DNA of 64,000 bases, from contig NZ_FNGS01000006.1 in assembly GCF_900103285.1 (NCBI RefSeq), positions 310,001 through 374,000 on the forward strand, written 5' to 3'. A program made the translations under genes and the position numbers. The stretch is from Siphonobacter aquaeclarae. GTDB taxonomy: Bacteria; Bacteroidota; Bacteroidia; Cytophagales; Spirosomataceae. The notes under the pieces are model-generated. The model saw nothing but the letters and a program-made list of their open reading frames with translations, searched no databases and was not told the DNA's origin. Position 1 is the first letter of the stretch, and every line of letters begins with the position of its first letter. Of the stretch, positions 49,687-59,361 are shown piece after piece.

Positions 49687-50507
49687 AAACCATGAAACTA
49701 CTTCCCTTTTTGTTGGTACTTTGCTGCCTGACCGCTCAGGCGCAGGATGACTCCTTTCCCCGGAAACCCAAAAACATGACGGCGATAATCGGCGCTTTCG
49801 CCGACGAAATCGACGTCATCAAAAACGAAATGGAGGACCGGCACGAGGAGCGCCTCGAAGGGTTGACCTTCTTCGAAGGAAAACTCAAAGGCCGGAAGAT
49901 CGTAGCGGTACTTTCCGGCATCGGAAAGGTGAATGCAGCGGTGACGACGGCTATTCTGCTGGAGCATTACCGCCCGCGGGAAGTATTGTTTACCGGTATC
50001 GCCGGCGGCCTCGACCCGGCGGCACAGCCGGGAGATATCATAGTCGCGACGCGCATTGTGCATCACGACTTCGGCCGGCGCGATCATACCGGTATGGTCG
50101 TACGCCCGACCCGGAATCCGTATACGCTGACTGAAAACCCGCAGTACTTTCCGGTCGATTCATCGCTGCTGCTGCTGGCAGGTATGGTCGCGCCGCGCAT
50201 TGCTCTCGAAAAAGTAGGGGCGTATCAGCCGGTTATCCGGACGGGTACGATTGCGACGGGAGACGTCTTTATGTCGTCCGATTCGGCGGCGAAGGAAGTA
50301 CGGGCGAAACTGGGAGCAGATGCCGTGGAGATGGAAGGAGCTGCTGTAGGCCAGGTTTGCTACCAGCAAAAGGTACCTTTTCTGATCATCCGGAGCTTGT
50401 CCGACAACGCCAATCATTCCGCATCCGTCGACATGAGTACCTACGGCCCGATCGCCGCCCGGAATTCCGCTGCGCTGGTGAAAGCGCTTCTGGAACGGTT
50501 GAAATGA
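49683..50507 (+). CDS. Exported MTA/SAH nucleosidase-like protein
   Basis: 274 residues. The N-terminus is a signal peptide (MKLLPFLLVLCCLTAQAQ), absent from normal cytoplasmic MTAN. The fold follows: IIGAFADEIDVIKNEM with the general-acid Glu/Asp region, GIGKVNAAV, GIAGGLDP, VEMEGAAVGQV and the catalytic Asp in IIRSLSDNANHSA. MTAN splits 5'-methylthioadenosine and S-adenosylhomocysteine to adenine. Coupled to a purine permease, it would supply adenine outside the cytoplasm for uptake. Confidence 0.85.
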   Translation: MKTMKLLPFLLVLCCLTAQAQDDSFPRKPKNMTAIIGAFADEIDVIKNEMEDRHEERLEGLTFFEGKLKGRKIVAVLSGIGKVNAAVTTAILLEHYRPREVLFTGIAGGLDPAAQPGDIIVATRIVHHDFGRRDHTGMVVRPTRNPYTLTENPQYFPVDSSLLLLAGMVAPRIALEKVGAYQPVIRTGTIATGDVFMSSDSAAKEVRAKLGADAVEMEGAAVGQVCYQQKVPFLIIRSLSDNANHSASVDMSTYGPIAARNSAALVKALLERLK

Positions 50508-50577
50508 GGAAAAGGGATCAACTGGTTAGAATCGACCCGCAAATCGTGTAGTTTTGCGTCGAAAAGTACCGGCAGGA

Positions 50578-51657
50578 ATGATCGATTACCAGCATCTCTT
50601 TGACTTCGTCCGTCGTGTGTTTATCGCCATGGGTTGTCCCGAATCCGATGCCGAACTGGCTGCAAATGTGCTGGTTTCGGCGGATTTACGGGGGATCGAC
50701 TCGCACGGCGTCGCCCGCTTGTCGGGATACGTCAGGCTCATGGACCACGGCCGACTGAATCCGCGCCCCGATATCCGGGTAGTGCATGAAACCCCCTCTA
50801 CCGCAGTGATTGACGGAGACGCCGGCCTCGGGCTGGTCGTTGCCCCGAAAGCCATGCAGGTAGCCATCGAAAAGGCGGAAAAAGCCGGAACCGGCTGGGT
50901 GGCCGTCCGCAATTCCAATCACTTCGGTATTGCGGGATACCACGCCTCCCTGGCGCTGCCGCATGATATGGTAGGTTGGGCGATGACGCACGCCGGCCCG
51001 CTCGTGACGCCGACGTTTTCCAAAGAACGGCTCCTCGGAACAAACCCGATCTGCGTGGTGATGCCCGCTGATCAGGAACCGCCCTTTGTACTCGACATGG
51101 CCACCACCACGGCAGCCTATGGCAAGCTCGAAATCCTGCAGCGAAAGAACCTGGATACGCCGACCGGCTGGGTACAGGATGCAGAAGGAAAGCCGTCGAC
51201 CGATGCGAATGCAGTCCGCAAAGGCGGCGCGTTGCTGCCCCTGGGCGGCGACCGCGCGCATGGCAGTCACAAAGGATACGGGCTTGGCGCGATGGTCGAT
51301 CTTTTTTGCGGGGTATTGTCCGGCGCCAATTACGGCCCCTGGGTGCCTCCCTTCGCGACGGCCGGTTTCATGTCCGCTGAAGAAGGCGTTGGCAAAGGAA
51401 CGGGGCATTTTCTGGGCGCGATGCGCGTGGACGCTTTCCGCCCGGCGAGTGAATTCAAACAAAACATGGATACCTGGATCCGGCGATTTCGGTCGGCCGA
51501 AGGTATCGACGGTCAGTCGGTCCTGATTCCGGGAGATCCGGAGCGGGAAATGGAGCAGATCCGCAAACAGGAGGGTATTCCGCTGCTCGGGCCGGTCGAA
51601 AACGACCTGCGGCAGCTGGGCGACCGGTTTGGCGTTCCTTTCCCCGAAGAAAACTAA
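50578..51657 (+). CDS. Malate/lactate/ureidoglycolate dehydrogenase-family oxidoreductase
   Basis: ATG 50578 with a TAGTTTTG box at 50549-50556 just upstream. 359 residues of the LDH2/MDG2 family: ADLRGIDSHGVARLSGYV, VRNSNHFGIAGYHASLA, FVLDMATTTAAYGKLEI and GGDRAHGSHKGYGLGAMVDLFCGVLSGA. These are NAD(P)-dependent dehydrogenases of 2-hydroxy acids. The substrate cannot be told. Confidence 0.9.
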   Translation: MIDYQHLFDFVRRVFIAMGCPESDAELAANVLVSADLRGIDSHGVARLSGYVRLMDHGRLNPRPDIRVVHETPSTAVIDGDAGLGLVVAPKAMQVAIEKAEKAGTGWVAVRNSNHFGIAGYHASLALPHDMVGWAMTHAGPLVTPTFSKERLLGTNPICVVMPADQEPPFVLDMATTTAAYGKLEILQRKNLDTPTGWVQDAEGKPSTDANAVRKGGALLPLGGDRAHGSHKGYGLGAMVDLFCGVLSGANYGPWVPPFATAGFMSAEEGVGKGTGHFLGAMRVDAFRPASEFKQNMDTWIRRFRSAEGIDGQSVLIPGDPEREMEQIRKQEGIPLLGPVENDLRQLGDRFGVPFPEEN

Positions 51658-51668
51658 CTCACTTCCCC

Positions 51669-52709
51669 ATGATCCGCAACAAGTTCGCCAAATACGCCAT
51701 TATCATCCTGTCGATCATCGCCCCGGTCGTATCGTTCTACCTGTGGCAGATCTTCCGGACGCCCAATCTGAATACGAAGAGCGACAAGGACTATTACCTG
51801 TTGATTCCAACCCGGTCGGCGACGTTTGATACCGTCCTCGACAGCCTGAAGCACAATAAGATTCTTCAGGACGAAATGTCATTCCGGTTTTTGTCGAAGC
51901 TCCTGAAGTATCCGGATCATGTGCGTCCGGGGCGCTATAAGATCCGCCCCGACGCCGGCAACTATGAGGTGATCAAAAGCCTCCGGTCGGGTAATCAGAC
52001 GCCGGTGAAGCTGACGTTCAATAATATCCGCCTGAAAAAAGACCTGATCGGGAAAATAGGCACGCGGTTTGAGTTTGATTCAACGGAATTCGGAAACCTG
52101 CTGCGGAGCGACTCGGCCACCCGTTTTTATGGGTTCACGCCGGAGACGATCCTCTGTATGTTCATCCCCAATACGTATGAAGTATACTGGAACACGACGC
52201 CCCAGAAACTTCTCGGCCGGATGAAGAGCGAATACGACGCCTTCTGGACCAGTGAGCGGCAGGCCAAGGCAAAAGCCCTCAACCTGACGCCGGTGCAGGT
52301 GACAATCCTGGCGAGTATCGTTGAAGCGGAAACCAAAAAAGCCGACGAAAAGCCGCGCGTCGCGGGCGTATACCTGAATCACCTGGCGGTAAACGAGCCG
52401 CTCCGCGCCGATCCCACCGTGATTTTTGCTATCGGTGATTTCGGTATCAAGCGCCTGTTGCACAATCAGTTGACGTACAAGTCTCCGTACAATACCTATA
52501 TCAACACCGGGCTGCCTCCGGGGCCGATTAATTTACCGGAGACGTCCTCAATCGATGCCGTGCTGAACCGGGAAGTGCACAAGTATATGTACTTCTGCGC
52601 GAGCCCTCAGCTCAACGGGTACCACATCTTCGCGGAAACCTATCAGCAGCACCTGGAAAATGCCCGGCAGTACCAGGAGGCGCTTAACAAGCTGGGAATC
52701 AAGAAGTAA
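51669..52709 (+). CDS. mltG: Endolytic murein transglycosylase MltG
   Basis: 346 residues: one N-terminal membrane helix (YAIIILSIIAPVVSFYLW), a LysM-like region (GRYKIRPDAGNYEVIKSLRSG) and the YceG domain with the catalytic Glu in ASIVEAETKK and the motif YNTYINTGLPPGPI. It cuts nascent glycan strands and sets their length. Confidence 0.93.
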   Translation: MIRNKFAKYAIIILSIIAPVVSFYLWQIFRTPNLNTKSDKDYYLLIPTRSATFDTVLDSLKHNKILQDEMSFRFLSKLLKYPDHVRPGRYKIRPDAGNYEVIKSLRSGNQTPVKLTFNNIRLKKDLIGKIGTRFEFDSTEFGNLLRSDSATRFYGFTPETILCMFIPNTYEVYWNTTPQKLLGRMKSEYDAFWTSERQAKAKALNLTPVQVTILASIVEAETKKADEKPRVAGVYLNHLAVNEPLRADPTVIFAIGDFGIKRLLHNQLTYKSPYNTYINTGLPPGPINLPETSSIDAVLNREVHKYMYFCASPQLNGYHIFAETYQQHLENARQYQEALNKLGIKK

Positions 52710-52710
52710 T

Positions 52711-53130
52711 ATGTACACGCACGACACGACCTACCGGGTTTGCTACGCCGATACCGACCAAATGGGCTATATGTATTACGGCAACTATGCCCGGCTGTAT
52801 GAAATCGGTCGGGTGGAGGCGCTGCGCAGCCTGGGTTTCCGGTACCGAGAACTGGAAGAATCGGGTATCATGATGCCGGTGTATGAAATGAAAACCCGGT
52901 ATCTCCAGCCGGCGAAGTACGACGAGCTGATCACCGTCCGGACGATGATCACGAAGCTGCCGTCGGTCCGTATTGCATTTCAGTTTGAGCTGTTTAACGA
53001 AGAAAATACCCTGATCAACACCGGTGAAGTAACCCTGGTGTTCGTCAATATGACCTCTGGCCGCCCGGTTGTGGCGCCTGCCGGCCTGCAGGATATCCTG
53101 CGTCCGCATTTTGCCGGGGTACCGGCGTGA
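52711..53130 (+). CDS. Hotdog-fold acyl-CoA thioesterase (YbgC/FadM-like)
   Basis: ATG 52711 one base after the mltG stop. 139 residues with the active-site start RVCYADTDQMGYMYYGNYARLYEIGRVE (Asp in YADTDQMG) and the following hotdog strands. It hydrolyses acyl-CoAs; chain-length preference is not evident. Confidence 0.88.
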   Translation: MYTHDTTYRVCYADTDQMGYMYYGNYARLYEIGRVEALRSLGFRYRELEESGIMMPVYEMKTRYLQPAKYDELITVRTMITKLPSVRIAFQFELFNEENTLINTGEVTLVFVNMTSGRPVVAPAGLQDILRPHFAGVPA

Positions 53131-53135
53131 GTAAT

Positions 53136-53170
53136 TGAGCGCGCGGCGAAGCCGCGCGCTCAATTTTTTC
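53136..53170 (+). terminator. Strong hairpin terminator after the thioesterase
   Basis: TTGAGCGCGCGGC and GCCGCGCGCTCAA pair around a 3-base loop and are followed by TTTTTTC. It lies inside the apparent 5' extension of the next reading frame. Confidence 0.8.
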
Positions 53171-53300
53171 TTCAACCCTAATCCCGGAATCTATCGAAAA
53201 TCACCCTTACATACAGAAAATCCGGAACTGGCTCCACAGCATTCACTTCAGCAAGCGGGGGTTTACACTGTACCACCTGCTCGAAGTACTGATCGGCAAT

Positions 53301-54101
53301 GTGCTGAAGTTTGATATTGATCAGCGGGCGACGGCCGTGGCCTACAGCTTCACCCTGGCACTGTTTCCGGCGATTATCTTTCTCTTTACCCTCATTCCCT
53401 ATATTCCGGTTGAACACCTGGATACCCAGATCATGACCTTCCTGTCGGAAGTGATGCCGAGAGGTATTTACAAGGAAGCCGAATCGACGATCCGGGATAT
53501 TGTCAGCCGCAAGCGCGGCGGGGTACTCTCGTTCGGTTTTATCCTCACCATTTATTCGGCGATGAGCGGTATGCTGGCGCTGATGCGGGCGTTTAACGTC
53601 GCCCAGCGGACGGACGATAACCGCGGATTTGTCCGTACCCGGCTGATTGCGCTCCTGCTGACCGTGCTTCTGTCGCTGGTACTGATTGTTGCGGTAGCCG
53701 TTCTGATCGTCGGCCGCCTGGTAGTCGACGAGCTGACGTATCAGGGAATTTTGAGTATGGACTCGACGTACCGGTATATCGAATGGATCAGTTACCTGAC
53801 TGTCTTTGTCGTTCTTTTTGTTGCAGTGTCGATTATATATTACTTCGCCCCGGCTCTGCACAAACGGTGGCGATTTTTCAACCCGGGTTCGGTAACGGCC
53901 TCTTTGTTGATTATTCTCATCACACACGGGTTTTCGTATTATCTTTCCAACTTCGCGAGTTACAACCGGCTTTACGGGGCTGTCGGCACGCTGATTGCCC
54001 TGATGGTGTGGCTCTACCTTGTCGCCCTGTTGCTGATTCTGGGCTTCGAAGTCAACCAGAGCATGGACGATGCCACCAAAAAGGCATCCAAAAAGAACTG
54101 A
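53301..54101 (+). CDS. YihY/virulence factor BrkB family membrane protein
   Basis: At least 266 residues from GTG 53301 with six membrane helices; family segments RATAVAYSFTLALFPAIIFLFTLIPYIP and LRAFNVAQRTDDNRGFVRTRLIALLLTVLLS. The frame is open from 53139, and the codons upstream (HPYIQKIRNWLHSIHFSKRGFTLYHLLEV) also look like family sequence, but contain no ATG, GTG or TTG. So the true start may be further up, at a rare codon such as ATT/ATC, or a base change may have hidden it. The family function is not settled. Confidence 0.8.
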   Translation: MLKFDIDQRATAVAYSFTLALFPAIIFLFTLIPYIPVEHLDTQIMTFLSEVMPRGIYKEAESTIRDIVSRKRGGVLSFGFILTIYSAMSGMLALMRAFNVAQRTDDNRGFVRTRLIALLLTVLLSLVLIVAVAVLIVGRLVVDELTYQGILSMDSTYRYIEWISYLTVFVVLFVAVSIIYYFAPALHKRWRFFNPGSVTASLLIILITHGFSYYLSNFASYNRLYGAVGTLIALMVWLYLVALLLILGFEVNQSMDDATKKASKKN

Positions 54102-54104
54102 TTC

Positions 54105-54929
54105 ATGGAGGCAGAACGATGTCAGCTGACTATTGACGGTCAGCCCCATGCCTTCGCACTGGAGGGAGAATTTTTCTGGGGGAAGGACGAACAGCTTTTT
54201 TCGGAAGCATCCAGTCCTATTGCCGGTACCGGCTGGCAGAACCAGGGATATACCTGCTTTCCACTCATGCAGGGGGATGAATACGCCCGGCTGCTCGGCA
54301 GTATCCGCCGGATTCTGTCGCGTATCGGGGCCGGACTCGGAGTCGTATTACCCGACGATTTCCGGCCGGAAGAGTACCATCGCTATTTTCTGACGGAAGA
54401 ACTGCACCAGCAGGTTATTCAGCAAACGCGCTTTCTGACGTTCCGGGATTTTGACCTGGATTTCCGGGAATGGTGCAGCCGCGTGGCGACCTTCGTGGGG
54501 CATCCGCTGCAACTCGAAAATCCCCTGCTGCCGGAAGAGATCGTCATTCTCCGGATCAGTCGTCCGAACTCCCTGGATATCAATCCCCTGCACCGGGACG
54601 GCTACCTCGATATCTGGGCAGGCGTCCTGAACCTCTGGATTCCGATTGCGGGGTGTGATGCCCATTCGTCCCTCCCCGTGATTCCGGGCAGCCACCTCTG
54701 GCGGGAAAATACCATCCGGCGGACAGCCGCGAAAGGCGCCCGCATCAACGGACTGACGTATCATGTACCCGGAATTGTCGGCGCGGCCAGCGGCCTCCAC
54801 CTGATCCGCCCTGACCCGGCTTACGGCGAAGCCCTGCTTTTTACGCCTTTTTTGATACACGGCGCCGCAATCAATGAGAATCCCGATACCACGCGTCTTT
54901 CGCTGGAACTTCGTTTTTGCCGGTCATGA
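54105..54929 (+). CDS. Putative 2-oxoglutarate/Fe(II)-dependent dioxygenase (phytanoyl-CoA dioxygenase-like)
   Basis: 274 residues. A facial triad pattern can be seen: HRDGYLDIW (His and Asp) near 164 and FLIHGAAINENPDTTRLSLELRF (His and the oxoglutarate-binding Arg) near the end. Substrate unknown. It starts three bases after the BrkB gene, and its stop overlaps the glycosyltransferase start by four bases, so it may modify the same glycan or small molecule. Confidence 0.65.
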   Translation: MEAERCQLTIDGQPHAFALEGEFFWGKDEQLFSEASSPIAGTGWQNQGYTCFPLMQGDEYARLLGSIRRILSRIGAGLGVVLPDDFRPEEYHRYFLTEELHQQVIQQTRFLTFRDFDLDFREWCSRVATFVGHPLQLENPLLPEEIVILRISRPNSLDINPLHRDGYLDIWAGVLNLWIPIAGCDAHSSLPVIPGSHLWRENTIRRTAAKGARINGLTYHVPGIVGAASGLHLIRPDPAYGEALLFTPFLIHGAAINENPDTTRLSLELRFCRS

Positions 54930-55879
54930 GACATACTACACCACTCGTTTCGGTTATCTGCCTGTGCTATAACCATGGCCGGTTTGTGGCAGACTGCCTG
55001 GAGTCGGTCTATACGCAGTCGTACCCGAATATTGAGCTGATTATTGTCGACGACGCCAGCAAAGACGACAGCGCCAGCCGCATCCATGCCCTGATGCGCT
55101 CCGGTGACTACTTCATTCAAAACTGCGAAAACCTGGGTATCTGCCGGAGTTTCAACCTCGGCCTGGCGCGGGCGCGGGGGAAATACATTGTCGACCTCGC
55201 CTGCGACGACATACTCCCGCAGCATTCCATTGCCAGCCAGGTCGCCATACTCGAACAAAGCAGCCTGCAGACAGGCGCCGTTTTTGGCGACGCGATTCTG
55301 ATCGAAGAAAACGGCAGGCCCATCGGTACCTGGTACGAACGGGACGACGAAGGGCGGCTTCTGCAACAGGTACCTTCCGGCGATGTTTTCAGGAACGTGC
55401 TGGCTGAAACGCCAATTCTGATGGGAACAAGCATGACGCGCAAGGCCGTTTTTGACGAACTGGATGGCTATGACGAGGAGCTTGTTTACGAAGATTTTGA
55501 TTTTCTTGTACGGGCAACGCGAAACTGGCATTACCTTTTCGTGGACCAGCCGTGGATGATTTATAGGCAGGTAGCGGGGTCCGATTCCAAACAGCAGCTG
55601 AAGAAACGCACCGCGCACCTGGAATCTACCTGGAAAGTCTGCCGGAAAGCCGCCGCGCTGGTCCGGACAGAGGAGGAAAAGGCGGCGTTGGTCGCCCGGT
55701 TGCGGAATTGCCTGAAGCAATGTTTCCTGCTCGATTATTTTGAACTGGCGGAGCCATTCGCCACCCTGCACCGGGAGTTCCGGCCGCTGAATACCGTTTC
55801 AGCACTGATTCTCGCCGCGTGCAAACTCCGGATACCCGGAAACTGGTTGTACCGCCTGTACCTGAAAGGAAAATCGTAA
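54926..55879 (+). CDS. Glycosyltransferase family 2
   Basis: ATG 54926 overlaps the previous stop (ATGA). 317 residues with the GT-A start VSVICLCYNHGRFVADCLESVYTQSYPNIELIIVDDASKDDSASRI, the DxD-like LACDDILP and an ED motif in YEDFDFLVRA. It transfers a sugar to an unknown acceptor. Confidence 0.88.
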   Translation: MRHTTPLVSVICLCYNHGRFVADCLESVYTQSYPNIELIIVDDASKDDSASRIHALMRSGDYFIQNCENLGICRSFNLGLARARGKYIVDLACDDILPQHSIASQVAILEQSSLQTGAVFGDAILIEENGRPIGTWYERDDEGRLLQQVPSGDVFRNVLAETPILMGTSMTRKAVFDELDGYDEELVYEDFDFLVRATRNWHYLFVDQPWMIYRQVAGSDSKQQLKKRTAHLESTWKVCRKAAALVRTEEEKAALVARLRNCLKQCFLLDYFELAEPFATLHREFRPLNTVSALILAACKLRIPGNWLYRLYLKGKS

Positions 55880-55883
55880 AACT

Positions 55884-56504
55884 ATGCCTGCTGAATTTCT
55901 CAACATACACCCCCAAAACCCGGAACCCCGAAAGATTGCGCAGGTCGTGGAAGTACTCCGGCAGGGAGGAATTGTCATTTACCCCACCGATACGGTCTAC
56001 GGCATGGGCTGTGATATCCGCAATGCCCGGGCCATCGAGCGCATTGCCCAACTGAAGGGAATACGCCCGGATAAGAGCGATTTCTCCATTATCTGCAGCG
56101 ACCTCAGCCACATTGCCGACTACGCCAAGGTCTCCAATCAGGCGTTCAAGGAGATGAAACGACTCCTTCCCGGGCCATATACCTTCGTCCTGACGGCGAG
56201 CAGCCGCCTGCCGAAAACCCTCAATCCGCGGAAAAAAACCATCGGCATCCGTATTCCGGATCACCCGATTACGCAGGAAATTGTCCGGGAACTGGAGTAT
56301 CCTATTATCACAACGTCCATCAAAACCGATGACGACTTCATCGAATACCCGACCGATCCCGAAGAAATTTTCCATCTCTTTCAACACAAAGTAGACATGG
56401 TCGTGGATGGCGGACCGGGCGGACTGATCCCGTCGACCATCATCGATGCGACGACCGATTCCCTTGAGCTGATCCGGCAGGGACTGGGTGAGTGGGAGGA
56501 GTAG
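55884..56504 (+). CDS. L-threonylcarbamoyladenylate synthase-family protein (TsaC/YciO type)
   Basis: 206 residues with the YrdC fold: GGIVIYPTDTVYGMGCDIRNARAIERI, KGIRPDKSDFSIIC, LPGPYTFVLTASSRLP and IGIRIPDHPI. It makes threonylcarbamoyl-AMP for tRNA t6A, or is the YciO paralogue. A fuller Sua5 domain is absent. A hairpin with T tract follows at 56527-56560. Confidence 0.85.
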   Translation: MPAEFLNIHPQNPEPRKIAQVVEVLRQGGIVIYPTDTVYGMGCDIRNARAIERIAQLKGIRPDKSDFSIICSDLSHIADYAKVSNQAFKEMKRLLPGPYTFVLTASSRLPKTLNPRKKTIGIRIPDHPITQEIVRELEYPIITTSIKTDDDFIEYPTDPEEIFHLFQHKVDMVVDGGPGGLIPSTIIDATTDSLELIRQGLGEWEE

Positions 56505-56526
56505 CAAAGCCTTTGTCCGAAATCGC

Positions 56527-56560
56527 GCAAAGTGTCCGGTATCGGGCACTTTTTTTGTTT
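56527..56560 (+). terminator. Terminator after the TsaC-like gene
   Basis: CAAAGTG..CC and GG..CACTTTT pair around a short loop and are followed by TTTTTTG. Confidence 0.65.
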
Positions 56561-56665
56561 GTATTTGGATGAAAGTAATTGATTGACAGATAGATAGCTC
56601 GTGGCATTGTGCTTGCATCCTATTCGGTATCGTTCACTAAAACCGTACCGGATCGGACACGTTAT

Positions 56666-57913
56666 ATGGATCGGGATTTATCTGTACAGGAATTGAAGCG
56701 ACGCAGCCGCAAAAAATGGATAGGGGCTGTCGCTGTACTCCTCTTGCTGGGGGCGGGTTGGCTCGGTACCCGGTATGTATTCGCCTCGCGGGTATCGCGG
56801 GCAGATCTCCGCATTGTTACCGCCGAAACGGGTTCCGTCGAAAATACCCTTGCAGCTTCCGGCGAAGCCCTCCCTGAACTGGAGCAGGTATTCACCAGCC
56901 CGATCACAGCCATCATCAAAGAGGTGTTTCTCTCGGAAGGTACGCCTGTGAAGCCGGGAGACCGCATCCTGGAGCTCGACAAGGGAGAAGCGCGTCTTTC
57001 CTTCGAAAAACAAAAAGACCAGCTCGAATTGAAGCGGAATGCCATTGCCAGGTTGCGCATGGAGCTGGCAAAAAGTTACTTCGATCTGCGGCTGAACGAT
57101 TCCATCAAAGTACTCCGCATCGGCCACCTGCGGGCGGGGGTGGAAGACGCCCGCCGTCTGCACAAAGCCGGCGGCGGCACCCGGGAAGACATTGAAAAAG
57201 CCGAGCTCGACCTGCGCATTGCCGAACTGGAAAAGCGGCAGCTTGAGAACGACATCAAGGTCAAGCAGCAAACCATGCGCACCGAGCTCCGGGAGTCTGA
57301 ACTACAGGCCAGTATTCAGGAAAAAGAACTGTCTTTGCAGGAATCACGGCTCCGGCTGGCGGACCTGGTCGCAAACCGTCCCGGCGTCCTGACCTGGCTC
57401 AACAAGGCGGTGGGGACGACGGTCCGCGAGGGTGAAGCTCTCGCCCGGCTGGCCGATCTGAAAGGCTACCGCATCACCGGCAGTATCTCCGACAGCTATG
57501 CCGAGCAGGTACGGGCGGGAATGGACGCGACAATACGCGTCGGAACCAGCCAGTTGAAGGGCGTCGTCACGCATGTACACCCGACGATTCAGAATGGCGT
57601 GATGACGTTCGACGTCCGCCTGCTCAACCCGTCCAGTCCGCTTTTACGGCCCAAGCAGAAGGTGGAGCTGTTTCTGACGACTTCTGCCGTTGCGGGTGTG
57701 ACGCGCGTCCCAAACGGCGCGGCGTTCAAAGGCCCGAAAGTACTGGATGTATTTGTCGTCAGCGGAGACAAAGCCGAGCGCCGCACCGTTGAAACCGGCG
57801 CTGCCAACTTTGATTTCGTCGAGATCCGGCGCGGTCTGCGGCCCGGTGAAAAGGTCATTCTCAACGACCTATCCGAATTCAAAAACCTGCGCGAACTCCA
57901 CCTGACCGAATGA
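56666..57913 (+). CDS. HlyD-type periplasmic adaptor (efflux membrane fusion protein)
   Basis: ATG 56666 (MDRDLSVQELKRR). 415 residues: one membrane helix (WIGAVAVLLLLGAGWLG), a barrel-sandwich hybrid, a long coiled coil (about 110-245; IEKAELDLRIAELEKRQLENDIKV) and a second half domain (VGTTVREGEALARLADLKGYRITGSI). It connects the ABC permease with the outer-membrane channel in the operon. The stop overlaps the next start. Confidence 0.88.
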   Translation: MDRDLSVQELKRRSRKKWIGAVAVLLLLGAGWLGTRYVFASRVSRADLRIVTAETGSVENTLAASGEALPELEQVFTSPITAIIKEVFLSEGTPVKPGDRILELDKGEARLSFEKQKDQLELKRNAIARLRMELAKSYFDLRLNDSIKVLRIGHLRAGVEDARRLHKAGGGTREDIEKAELDLRIAELEKRQLENDIKVKQQTMRTELRESELQASIQEKELSLQESRLRLADLVANRPGVLTWLNKAVGTTVREGEALARLADLKGYRITGSISDSYAEQVRAGMDATIRVGTSQLKGVVTHVHPTIQNGVMTFDVRLLNPSSPLLRPKQKVELFLTTSAVAGVTRVPNGAAFKGPKVLDVFVVSGDKAERRTVETGAANFDFVEIRRGLRPGEKVILNDLSEFKNLRELHLTE

Positions 57914-59361
57914 CCATGAAAACACGACTATTCTGCCTGTTTTTGATGTTTTTGGGAAAAATGGCAGTCGCCCAGGACCCGGTCCGGCTCTCTTTACCGG
58001 AAGTAGTGGAGCGTGCGCGCAGCCAGTCGATCGCCGCCCGCCAGGCGACTACCACCCGCGAAACCCGGTATTGGGAGTACCGCACGTACCTGTCGAACTA
58101 CAAGCCGCAGCTGATGCTGAACGGGAATCTGCCGGCCTTTACCCGCTCGTTTACCCAGGTACAGCAACCCGACGGAACCATTCTCTTTCAACCGGTACGA
58201 AACAATAACTCGTCACTCTCGCTCTCTCTGAGCCAGAGTATTCCGGGAACGGGCGGTACCCTGTATGCGACGAGCGCGCTGCAACGCTTCGACGATTTCG
58301 ACCGGAAGAATACCCTCTATAGCGGAACGCCGGTGGCGATTGGCTATACCCAGCCGCTGTTTCAGTTTAACGCCCTTCGGTGGGACCGGCGCATTGAACC
58401 CCTCAAGTACCGGGAGAGTCAGCAGGCCTACAAGGAATCGCTGGAACAGATTGCGGTCCGCGCGAATACCCTGTATTTTGAGCTGCTGCTGGCCCAGGTG
58501 AACTTGCAAATCGCCGAAACCAACCTGAAAAACACGGGAAATATTCTCCGGATTGCCGAGGAGAAGTATACGCTTGGCAAGACGACGCGCAACGAGATTC
58601 TCCAGATCCAACTGGAGCAACTGAAAGCCCGCAAGGCCGTAGGTACTGCCCGGCGGGACGTGGAGGTGTCGTCGCTCAGCCTGAAGGCCTATACCGGTTT
58701 GCCGGCGGCCGACCGCATCGAACTGCTACTGCCTCCGGCAATCAGCCGGATAGCAATCGACAGCGCTGTCGCCATCCGGGAGTCCTTCGAGAACCGCTCC
58801 GACGCCATCGGTTTCCGCCGGCGAATGGAGGAAGCCGAACGCGCAGTGGCCAAGGCGCGCGGCGATAACAGCCTGAATGCGCTGATGACGGCTACGCTGG
58901 GCTTTTCGAACCGGGGAGCAACGGTTCCCGATCTCTACCGTCGGCCGCAGGATCAGCAGACGCTTCAGATTGAATTCGGGATACCGGTACTCGACTGGGG
59001 CCGGTCCAAATCCCGGCTGAAAACGGCGCAGGTTAACCGGCAACTGGCCGAGTATACCGTTGAGCAGGACCGGCAGACCTTCCGGCAGGAAGTGCACACA
59101 CAGGTGACGTTGTTTGAGATGTTGCGGGATCAGCTGTCGCTCACAAGCCAGGCCGATACCATCGCCAGTGAAAAGTACCAGATTGCCCAGGAGCGGTATA
59201 TCCTCGGAAAACTGACAATCACGGAGCTGAGTATTGCCTTCGCCGAAAAAGACCAGGCCAAGCGGGACTACGTGTATGCCCTCCGTGACCTTTGGGGCGC
59301 CCATTACCAATTGCGCGCCCTGACTTTGTATGACTTTGAAAATCAACGCAAAATACCATGA
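57910..59361 (+). CDS. TolC-family outer-membrane channel protein
   Basis: 483 residues with a signal peptide (LFCLFLMFLGKMAVAQ) and the two-fold repeated coiled-coil OEP pattern (ARANTLYFELLLAQVNLQIAETNLKNTGNILRIAEEKY and QVNRQLAEYTVEQDRQTFRQEVHTQ...). It forms the exit channel with the adaptor before it. The gene overlaps both neighbours by four bases. Confidence 0.88.
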   Translation: MTMKTRLFCLFLMFLGKMAVAQDPVRLSLPEVVERARSQSIAARQATTTRETRYWEYRTYLSNYKPQLMLNGNLPAFTRSFTQVQQPDGTILFQPVRNNNSSLSLSLSQSIPGTGGTLYATSALQRFDDFDRKNTLYSGTPVAIGYTQPLFQFNALRWDRRIEPLKYRESQQAYKESLEQIAVRANTLYFELLLAQVNLQIAETNLKNTGNILRIAEEKYTLGKTTRNEILQIQLEQLKARKAVGTARRDVEVSSLSLKAYTGLPAADRIELLLPPAISRIAIDSAVAIRESFENRSDAIGFRRRMEEAERAVAKARGDNSLNALMTATLGFSNRGATVPDLYRRPQDQQTLQIEFGIPVLDWGRSKSRLKTAQVNRQLAEYTVEQDRQTFRQEVHTQVTLFEMLRDQLSLTSQADTIASEKYQIAQERYILGKLTITELSIAFAEKDQAKRDYVYALRDLWGAHYQLRALTLYDFENQRKIP

